Both the position numbers and the translations under genes were made by a program. Below the pieces are notes generated by a model, which was not told the origin of the DNA, did no database searches, and worked only from the letters and a program-made list of their open reading frames with translations. Shown in pieces: positions 57,119 through 64,000 of a stretch of DNA of 64,000 nt; the stretch's first letter is position 1, and each line of letters begins with the position of its first letter. The DNA is taken from NCBI RefSeq assembly GCF_000278235.1, contig NZ_JH725038.1, positions 226,607-290,606 on the forward strand, written 5' to 3'. This stretch comes from Bartonella vinsonii subsp. arupensis OK-94-513. GTDB taxonomy: Bacteria > Pseudomonadota > Alphaproteobacteria > Rhizobiales > Rhizobiaceae.

Positions 57119-57721
57119 ATGCTGAAGATTTCCTCCCCAAAAATATTTTGCCTAAAAAATGTTTCAATAGGAGGGCTTTTGGTAGCAAAGTCTCAAAAAG
57201 GTATTTGTAATATAGCGTTGGGAAATACTACAGAACAATTATTACAGGAATTTACAGATCGTTTTGGTAATGTAAAACACGTGGATGATGACAATAAGTT
57301 TAAGAGAGAAGTTGCACATATTGTAACTATGATAGAAACACCTAAGTTGGCAAGGAAATATGATTTTTCCTTAGATATAAATGGCACTGTTTTTCAACAA
57401 AAAGTATGGACGGTATTATGTGAAGTGCCATGTGGTGAAACGATTTCATATGAAGTATTAGCGCAACGTATTGGTATGCCCAATGCTTTTCGTGCAGTCG
57501 CGAATGCATGTGCACGGAATGAATTGGCATTAATTATTCCTTGCCATCGTGTTGTGCGCAAGGATGGTTTTATCTCTGGATATCGTTGGGGTGTTTGGCG
57601 AAAACAGATTTTGCTACAACGGGAAAAAAAGAAAAATTTAACTTTGTTTGATTGGCATTGTAATGGTTACAGTTGTACCTTTCATTTCTTTAGAAATAAT
57701 TTCAAGTTTTCCTTTGTGTAA
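57119..57721 (+). CDS. ogt: Methylated-DNA--protein-cysteine methyltransferase
   Basis: Suicide DNA repair protein that removes O6-alkyl groups from guanine. The acceptor Cys142 lies in LIIPCHRVVRKDG, with the Asn hinge region RAVANACARNELA and the Arg-finger helix EVLAQRIGMPNAFRAV before it. Of 200 residues, the domain ends near residue 170. The last ~28 residues (after REKKK) are encoded by DNA that is also the 3' end of the convergent kinase gene, 84 bases of overlap, and look non-homologous. Loss of an earlier stop codon would explain this. The N-terminal domain is short and Ogt-like. Confidence 0.9.
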   Translation: MLKISSPKIFCLKNVSIGGLLVAKSQKGICNIALGNTTEQLLQEFTDRFGNVKHVDDDNKFKREVAHIVTMIETPKLARKYDFSLDINGTVFQQKVWTVLCEVPCGETISYEVLAQRIGMPNAFRAVANACARNELALIIPCHRVVRKDGFISGYRWGVWRKQILLQREKKKNLTLFDWHCNGYSCTFHFFRNNFKFSFV

Positions 57722-59959
57722 TTCTAGCAATGAGCGCGAAATGGCTAACCCAAGACCTGAACCCGTATGGGTCTTGGTGAGTTGATTTTCAACTTGTTCA
57801 AAAGGTTGTCCGAGTTTTTTGATTGCTGATTGGGGAATGCCAACACCTGTATCTTTAATTCTACAAATAAGGTTATTTTTTTTCTTAAAAGCGCATATAT
57901 CAATACTCCCACCAGCAGGTGTGAACTTAACAGCATTAGAGATGAGGTTAAGAAAGATTTGTTTCATGGCACGAACATCAACTTCTGCATGCAATTCTGG
58001 GGCAATATTTGTTGTAACAGAAATATTTTTTTCTTGAGCCTGTGGTGTAAGTGTTCGAGCCGCCTCACTGATGATAGGCTCAAGATCGATATTTTTACAA
58101 TCAAGAGTAAATCTTCCAGCTTCAATTTTTGACATATCAAGGATATCGTTAATAAGGGTTAGGAGATGGGTTCCTGAATTGTAAATATCACGCATATATT
58201 CTTTATAGCGTTGCGAGCCAAGAGGTCCAAAGGTGGATTGCAACATAATATCTGAAAAGCCGAGAATGGCATTAAGAGGAGTGCGCAATTCATGAGACAT
58301 ATTGGCTAAAAATTCTGATTTAGCTTTGTTAGCACTCTCAGCGCGCTCTTTTTCAGCTTTCAGACTTCTATTAAGTTTTTCAACTTCTGTTGCACGTTGT
58401 TGCGCATTTCCTCGCGCACGTTTGAGTTCTTGAATGAAAGAAAAAAGGCGCCTTTCACTATCTTCAAACTTTTCTTGTTGTTGTTTAAGTTCAGAAATAT
58501 CTGTACCAATGCAAACAAGTCCTCCGTCTTGAGTGCGTCGTTCATTAATTTTAAGCCAATAACCGTCTGCAGTTTGGCGAATACTCGTTAAGTTACCACT
58601 ACCATCATCTTTGAGAGGGTATTCACTGAGTGCAGGGCGAGCCATGGCTTCGACAGTTGCACGTTGGATTCCTGATTGTAAAACCTGTTTAGGAATAGCT
58701 GCATATTCGCAAAACTTGCTGTTGGACATGACTAAACGTCCTTCAGAATCCCATAATACAAAAGATTCCGAAATATTTTCAATTGCATCGCGGATACGAA
58801 GGTCGGCTTGTGCTGTTTCTTCTGCGAGTTGGCGCTGTTCACTAATATCAAAGGCAATGCCAACCAAATGGGGTTCTTCTTCATCAGTAATTTCAGCACG
58901 AATACGCATCCATATATAATGACCATCGGCATGACGCATGGGGACATTAATATCGATATGTTTTTTCTTACCACTCATTAATTCTTGAGCAAGATCAAAA
59001 AAATTAGCATCATTTGGATTGATAATGGCGGTAATTTGGGAAATTGACAGCAGTGCATCTTGGGGCACATAACCGAGCATTTCATAAATTGCCCGTGACC
59101 AGTAAACTCTCCCGCTTGCCATATTCCAATCCCATAGACCACAGCGCCCACGCATCATTGCCATATCAATGCGGTTTTGAGTTTTTTCTGAAATTAAATC
59201 TGTATTGCGTGCTCTTATAATTTGATTGTAATAAGCGTAGAGGAGAGCTAAAATAATGCCGCTTGTTCCTATGAACAGGGTCATATTTAACGAGAAAATC
59301 TTGCGCCATTCTGTGTAGATATGTTGCGTTTTTTCGCTGATGAAGACACCATAATGTCCATTTTCTGTTTGTTGAAAAGAAGCGAGTGCGGGAATATCGT
59401 TACCTATTGTGATTTTCATAATTCCAGCGTGTTTCCCTAGAGATTGTAAAGCAATGCTTTCAGAAGTAAAATCCTGTAAAGGTTTTCCTAAAATAATCTC
59501 GGAGCTTGATGAAGCTAGGACAATGCCTTGTTGATCAACTATGGCAATGATAGTGCTGGAATTAATAAGGTCTTGATTGCGAAAATTGGTAAGAATATTT
59601 TGCAAATGATTATGAGAAAGAGTAACCACTTTGCCTTTTTGCGTAGCAGCAAGTAAATCACGATCAATTGTATTTGTAATATGAGAAGCTAAAAGAGTGA
59701 GGGTAGAATGTGTGTTTTTATCAATCGTATGGCGCCAATCATAGATTGATATGAAACGAATTGCTGACAGTACAACAAGAAATACAAGAATTACAAATGG
59801 CAGTGAACGTCGCAGCCAAGGTTCAATAAAAAGGAGTTTTTGATAGACTGAATTAGAAAAAGAATTGAGACGCTCTTTTTGCGCTTTATGATTTTGTGCG
59901 CTCGATTTTGAATCAGCATATGTCTCCGTTGGCGCGTTATATGCGTCCAATTTAGCCAT
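57638..59959 (-). CDS. pleC: PleC-type PAS sensor histidine kinase
   Basis: Kinase of 773 residues: N-terminal cytoplasmic segment, membrane helices at about 52-72 and 224-244 with a periplasmic/Cache-like sensor between, two PAS domains (about 265-375 and 390-490), a coiled linker and the kinase domain with phosphoaccepting His556 in ANMSHELRTPLNAILGFSD. This H-box belongs to the PleC/DivJ/PdhS group, which controls CtrA-dependent cell cycle and asymmetric division in Rhizobiales. The two-helix PAS layout fits PleC best. No response regulator is adjacent. Its 3' end overlaps the ogt gene. Confidence 0.8.
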   Translation of the reverse strand: MAKLDAYNAPTETYADSKSSAQNHKAQKERLNSFSNSVYQKLLFIEPWLRRSLPFVILVFLVVLSAIRFISIYDWRHTIDKNTHSTLTLLASHITNTIDRDLLAATQKGKVVTLSHNHLQNILTNFRNQDLINSSTIIAIVDQQGIVLASSSSEIILGKPLQDFTSESIALQSLGKHAGIMKITIGNDIPALASFQQTENGHYGVFISEKTQHIYTEWRKIFSLNMTLFIGTSGIILALLYAYYNQIIRARNTDLISEKTQNRIDMAMMRGRCGLWDWNMASGRVYWSRAIYEMLGYVPQDALLSISQITAIINPNDANFFDLAQELMSGKKKHIDINVPMRHADGHYIWMRIRAEITDEEEPHLVGIAFDISEQRQLAEETAQADLRIRDAIENISESFVLWDSEGRLVMSNSKFCEYAAIPKQVLQSGIQRATVEAMARPALSEYPLKDDGSGNLTSIRQTADGYWLKINERRTQDGGLVCIGTDISELKQQQEKFEDSERRLFSFIQELKRARGNAQQRATEVEKLNRSLKAEKERAESANKAKSEFLANMSHELRTPLNAILGFSDIMLQSTFGPLGSQRYKEYMRDIYNSGTHLLTLINDILDMSKIEAGRFTLDCKNIDLEPIISEAARTLTPQAQEKNISVTTNIAPELHAEVDVRAMKQIFLNLISNAVKFTPAGGSIDICAFKKKNNLICRIKDTGVGIPQSAIKKLGQPFEQVENQLTKTHTGSGLGLAISRSLLELHKGKLEIISKEMKGTTVTITMPIKQS

Positions 59960-60132
59960 TTCTAGTTCCTTTAATGATGGAATAATACATTTTAAAAACT
60001 GCTTCGATATTTAAGTAACTCCATAAAGTGCAGTGAATCAAAACAGGAGTCTTCTGTCCAGTCTTTTTTTTAGAAAAGAGACTTTTACTTTGATAAGTGT
60101 GAAGTATGGAAATGAAAAGGAATCTTAATAGG

Positions 60133-60167
60133 ACCTATAAACAGGTTAAAACTGCCTGCTTATAGGT
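60133..60167. terminator. Inverted repeat downstream of pepN
   Basis: ACCTATAA(A)CAGG (from 60133) pairs with CCTGCTTATAGGT (ends 60167), a long imperfect stem in the spacer after the pepN stop on the minus strand. The U tract is weak, so termination is only possible. Confidence 0.4.
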
Positions 60168-60242
60168 TTCTTATTATCTCGTAGAGCATTGAATTTATTT
60201 GATAAAAATATCATAAACTAGTGGTTATAAATGTTTTTCATT

Positions 60243-62873
60243 TTAAGCGAGAAGACGATTGATAATCTCAGCCACATCGCTTGACAATTGCGGAGCTTCT
60301 GCAATTGTTTTTAATGCAGTTTCAAATTTTTGTTGCCGAATGGGTTCTAATTGTCGCCAAGAGCGCATCATTGTTAATAACCGTGAAGCAAGCTGCGGAT
60401 TTTTTTTGTCAATGTCCAAAATAATTTGGCAGAGAAAATGATAGGATGCGCCATCAATTCTATGAAAACCTGTTGGGTTGTGAGAGGCAAAGACACCAAT
60501 CAAGGCTCGTACACGATTGGGATTATCTTTTGAAAAAAGCGGATGTTGCATGAGTTTTTGAACATGATCCAGTGTTGATGCTCCAGCCACTATTGCTTGA
60601 ATAGAAAACCATTTATCCATGACTAAAGGATCATGTCGATAACGGCTTTCAAAATCATTTAAGGCATTTTGCGCTTGCTCACTTTCGGTGAAGCGTCGCA
60701 CTAAAATGGTTATACTAGCCATGCGATCCGTCATATTATCCGCTATTGCATATTGTGTGGCAGCACGGTTTGGTTTGGCTTCGGCGATGGAGAGATAGTC
60801 TAGCATGATATTGCGTAATGCTCGTTTTCCAGCTTGTGCAGTATTTGGTGAATAGGGTTCATTGATTTGCATTTGCGTATAAACTTTTGTGAAAAGCTCT
60901 TGATGTGTATGTGCGAGTGAAGCTAAAAACTGATTGCGCACATGGTGTATACGTTCTGGATCAACATTTTTACCGATTATATGGGCAAGTTCAATTTCAC
61001 TGGGGAAAGTTAAACAAAATGCGCGAAATTCTGGTTCGAGGCTTTCATCGTTCAGAATATTTTCAATCACTTTGAGCAAAGTAGAGGGCATCTCCCCTTT
61101 TTCTTGTCTTTTATCTTGAATGGCTTCAATCAGAGATTGTGTTATTAAATGGTTAAATGACTGCCAACGATTAATTTGATTGCTATCATTTTGTGCAAGA
61201 AAAATGAGTTCGTTTTCATTGAAGGGAGTTTGTAGAATAATAGGTGCAGAGAAGTCTCTAAGCAGTGATAAAATAGGTTGTTCGCTTAGTCCCTTTAATA
61301 TGAAGGTTTGGTTTTCCTCAGACAAAAGCATAACATCTGACTGAATATCCGCATCAGTTTCATAAGTAAGAGATTCCCCATTACGCCCTAGGAGTCCAAA
61401 AACGATAGGGATAAGCATAGGCTTTTTTGTAGTTTGTTGCGGTGTTTCAGGAATATGTTGCTTTGCATGAATTGTTAGAACACCATCGCTATAGTGGTGG
61501 CTGATTTCTACATTGGGTGTGCCTGCTTGTTCATACCACAGCATGAACTGGGAGAAGTCTCGACCGGAGACTTCAGCAAAACAGGTGATAAAATCTTCAA
61601 TTGTACAAGCTTGTCCATCATGGCGTTGAAAATAAAGATCCATCCCTTTACGAAAGAGAGTGGGACCTAAAACAGTACGCACCATGCGAACGACCTCTGC
61701 ACCTTTTTCATAAACGGTTGCGGTATAAAAGTTATTGATTTGGCTATATTGACGAGGACGTACAGGATGAGCAAGCGGACCAGAATCCTCAGTAAATTGC
61801 GCAGCTTTCAATGTTTTTATATTTTCAATTCGCTGTAAGCTACGTACATTTTGATCTGAGGAAAATTCTTGATCACGGTAAACAGTTAAGCCTTCTTTTA
61901 AACAGAGTTGAAACCAATCACGGCAAGTAATACGATTACCGGTCCAATTGTGAAAATATTCATGAGCAATTATACGTTCGATATTTCTATAATCCTGATC
62001 GGTAGCTGTTTCAGGATCTGCAAGAACATATTTGTCATTAAAGATGTTAAGTCCTTTGTTTTCCATTGCCCCTATATTAAAGTCAGAAACAGCAACAATA
62101 TTGAAAACATCAAGGTCATATTCACGACCGAAACATTGTTCGTCCCAACGCATAGAACGTTTAAGGGCATCCATTGCATAGGTTGCACGTTTGGTTTTTC
62201 CTTTTTCCACATAGATGCCAAGTTTGACCTGTCGACCAGATACAGTGGTAAAATGATCTTCTAGCTTATCAAGATTACCACCAACTAAAGCGAAGAGATA
62301 GGATGGTTTTGGATAAGGATCTTCCCAAGTAGCAAAATGGCGATTATTTTCAAGCGCTCCTGACTCGATGAGATTACCATTGGAAAGTAAGATAGGAATT
62401 GTTTGAGAATCCGCTTCAACTTTTACCGTATAGGTAGAAAGAATATCTGGGCGATCGTAAAAATAAGTAATACGACGAAAACCCTCTGCTTCGCATTGTG
62501 TACAATAAACACCATTTGAAAGATAAAGCCCCATGAGTTGACTGTTGCTTTCAGGATTCAGTTCCGTGACCAATTGTAATGTAAAAGGATCCGTTGGTGG
62601 AGCTATAATTTCTAAATGTGAAGGAGTAACTTTATAAGCATTTTCAGATAATTTTTGACCATTGAGAGCAATAGAGACTAATGTAAGATCATCACCAGCA
62701 AGCACAAGAGGTGTTGTTTCTTTTGTATTGTGACGAGGTTCAATAGACAATATTGCTGAAACAGAGGTTTTTGTTGGTGCTAAACGAAAGTGAAGGTACG
62801 TTTTTGGTATAGTATAAGGCGTTTCTTGATAGTCTTCTAAACGATAAATGGGGACAGCTGATTGTTGCATCAT
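60243..62873 (-). CDS. pepN: Aminopeptidase N
   Basis: Zinc metallopeptidase of the M1 family, 876 residues. It removes N-terminal residues in peptide degradation. The exopeptidase motif GAMENKG is at 268-274, and the zinc site is HEYFHNW with His304, His308 and Glu327 of LKEGLTVYRDQ as ligands and Glu305 as the catalytic base. The N-terminal beta-domain and C-terminal helical domain are both present, so it is full length. Two adjacent ATGs open the frame. It lies 283 bases upstream of pleC on the same strand. Confidence 0.95.
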   Translation of the reverse strand: MMQQSAVPIYRLEDYQETPYTIPKTYLHFRLAPTKTSVSAILSIEPRHNTKETTPLVLAGDDLTLVSIALNGQKLSENAYKVTPSHLEIIAPPTDPFTLQLVTELNPESNSQLMGLYLSNGVYCTQCEAEGFRRITYFYDRPDILSTYTVKVEADSQTIPILLSNGNLIESGALENNRHFATWEDPYPKPSYLFALVGGNLDKLEDHFTTVSGRQVKLGIYVEKGKTKRATYAMDALKRSMRWDEQCFGREYDLDVFNIVAVSDFNIGAMENKGLNIFNDKYVLADPETATDQDYRNIERIIAHEYFHNWTGNRITCRDWFQLCLKEGLTVYRDQEFSSDQNVRSLQRIENIKTLKAAQFTEDSGPLAHPVRPRQYSQINNFYTATVYEKGAEVVRMVRTVLGPTLFRKGMDLYFQRHDGQACTIEDFITCFAEVSGRDFSQFMLWYEQAGTPNVEISHHYSDGVLTIHAKQHIPETPQQTTKKPMLIPIVFGLLGRNGESLTYETDADIQSDVMLLSEENQTFILKGLSEQPILSLLRDFSAPIILQTPFNENELIFLAQNDSNQINRWQSFNHLITQSLIEAIQDKRQEKGEMPSTLLKVIENILNDESLEPEFRAFCLTFPSEIELAHIIGKNVDPERIHHVRNQFLASLAHTHQELFTKVYTQMQINEPYSPNTAQAGKRALRNIMLDYLSIAEAKPNRAATQYAIADNMTDRMASITILVRRFTESEQAQNALNDFESRYRHDPLVMDKWFSIQAIVAGASTLDHVQKLMQHPLFSKDNPNRVRALIGVFASHNPTGFHRIDGASYHFLCQIILDIDKKNPQLASRLLTMMRSWRQLEPIRQQKFETALKTIAEAPQLSSDVAEIINRLLA

Positions 62874-62949
62874 TTTTTCCTATTAATATTTTTAAAGAAT
62901 TACGGATTGTAAGAGTCTTTATCTTTTGTGATAAGGTGGGATGAAGGCA

Positions 62950-63777
62950 TTACAAAAGACTGTCTAAGCGGTTTTTGACTTCTAAAAAATCTATCCATGT
63001 AAGCTTCTTTTGACTCGGTGTTCGGAGAAGGTAAGCGGGATGAAAGGTTGGCATAACAGGTATTTTTATATTGTTTTCGCTTTCATAGGTAAACCATTTG
63101 CCTCGTGTCCGTATAATTCCATTTTGAGCCCCCGTAAGAAACTGCATAGCAACTCCTCCCAGCGCTATAAGAACACGTGGACGAGCTAAATAAATTTGTC
63201 GTTCAATAAAGGGGCGGCATAAGGCAACTTCTCTTGGTGTTGGTGTACGATTTCCTGGAGGGCGCCAAGGAATAGTGTTGGCGATGTAAACACTTTTTCT
63301 TGTTAAGCCAATGGATTCGAGGATCTTATTAAGTAACATTCCCGCTTTTCCCACAAAAGGAATGCCCTGTATATCCTCTTCTCGTCCTGGAGCTTCTCCT
63401 ATGAGCATGAGTGGACTTCCAGCTGTTCCATCTGAAAAACAGGTATTTTTCGCTGTTAATTTTAATGAACAGCCATTAAACGCGAGAAGAGCAGCTTTTA
63501 ATTCATCAAGTGTTTTCGCACTTTTGGCACTCTCTATAGCTGAAGATTCACTTTGTATTGTCGCAAGGTTAGACAGTGAATGCTTGGGTACTTTGGTGGT
63601 TGGTGCTGTTTGTTGATTATGAGAAATATTTACTGCTTGTGTTGATTTTTTCTCTAAGGAAACAGTTTGATTGAAGCGGTTAATAGGTGAATCTGTGAGG
63701 ACAGCATCTGCACCACTTTCTTTATAAAAGTTTAAGAGTTCTTCATATGATATTGAGAGCGGTGTTTGATTTAACAT
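62950..63777 (-). CDS. Uracil-DNA glycosylase, family 4-like
   Basis: Base-excision repair enzyme removing uracil from DNA. The 275-residue protein has the motifs GEAPGREEDIQGIPFVGKAG, ANTIPWRPPGNRTPTPREV and FHPAYLLRTP typical of family 4. A poorly conserved tail of about 95 residues precedes the catalytic domain. Family 4 enzymes hold a 4Fe-4S cluster with four cysteines. The cysteine in KCRPP of thermophilic members is a Trp (PWRPP) here, although NGCSLK, NTCF and ALCRPF keep cysteines. Cluster binding is therefore uncertain. It is likely in an operon with pepN, 76 bases apart. Confidence 0.88.
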   Translation of the reverse strand: MLNQTPLSISYEELLNFYKESGADAVLTDSPINRFNQTVSLEKKSTQAVNISHNQQTAPTTKVPKHSLSNLATIQSESSAIESAKSAKTLDELKAALLAFNGCSLKLTAKNTCFSDGTAGSPLMLIGEAPGREEDIQGIPFVGKAGMLLNKILESIGLTRKSVYIANTIPWRPPGNRTPTPREVALCRPFIERQIYLARPRVLIALGGVAMQFLTGAQNGIIRTRGKWFTYESENNIKIPVMPTFHPAYLLRTPSQKKLTWIDFLEVKNRLDSLL

Positions 63778-64000
63778 TTTATTTTCTCTAATAATCTGTC
63801 TCTACAATAGATCAGGTAACATTATCCTTCAAGTTTTATGATGTGTTTGTGAGGAATTTATGTATCCAATAGTGATAGCTTCGTTGCTTGAAAAAAGTGA
63901 AAAACTGTACAATTGTACTGTTCGCCATTGTATATATTTTTAAAGTATTACCTTATATATTAAAATAGACCGAATGACTATATAATAAAAAATAAAAGTA

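Overview
The window is an AT-rich alphaproteobacterial chromosome segment, most like a Bartonella species. The grounds are the Rhizobiales-type gene order (frr-cdsA-rseP-bamA-lpxD-fabZ-lpxA-lpxI-lpxB), a FeuN/FeuP/FeuQ-type two-component locus, a CycHJKL-type cytochrome c maturation cluster, an HtrA-response regulator-kinase-GlnE block, an Omp25/Hbp-type outer membrane protein, long AT-rich spacers and a decayed filamentous haemagglutinin fragment. The genus assignment is inference; I cannot name the species.

Layout. 1-10.4 kb (+): ribosome recycling, phospholipid precursor synthesis, site-2 protease, outer membrane protein assembly and the lipid A pathway, with overlapping or closely spaced genes. 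10.4-14.7 kb (-): a complete polar amino acid ABC transporter with two nearly identical periplasmic binding proteins made by a local duplication of about 0.9 kb. 15-18.3 kb (-): citrate synthase and the first glutamyl-tRNA synthetase. 18.4-28.7 kb (+): ComEC/Rec2, RpiA, a DUF2059 protein, glutathione reductase, class II DAHP synthase, NAD synthetase and a second glutamyl-tRNA synthetase. 28.7-31.4 kb: RhlE-type helicase and NAD kinase (-), then tRNA-Arg(CCG) (+).

31.4-37 kb is the most accessory-looking part. It has long AT-rich spacers, a lone histidine ammonia-lyase, an unrecognised small secreted protein, an amino acid permease and a frameshifted fragment resembling FhaB/CdiA haemagglutinin repeats. 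36.8-41.3 kb (-) holds a DUF1499 protein and a tightly overlapping set: class A penicillin-binding protein, DUF1214 protein, DUF1254 protein. 41.6-44 kb (+) is the feuN-feuP-feuQ-like locus. 44.4-48.2 kb (+) holds ccmI (shortened), ccmE, ccmF and ccmH. 48.4-55.1 kb (+) holds htrA, an OmpR-type regulator, its kinase and glnE. 55.9-57.7 kb (+) holds an Hbp-like porin and an Ogt-type DNA repair protein. The right end (-) has a PleC-type kinase, aminopeptidase N and a family 4-like uracil-DNA glycosylase.

Much of the window serves the envelope: lipid A synthesis, BamA, RseP, HtrA, a PBP, periplasmic haem delivery for cytochrome c, and two two-component systems next to envelope genes. I found no CRISPR array, prophage, insertion sequence or clear integration site. 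Most genes are ordinary core genes. The observations worth following are loss or decay events (uppS position, ccmI N-terminus, fhaB fragment), the duplicated binding protein, the PBP-DUF1214-DUF1254 overlap cluster and the FeuN-like gene.
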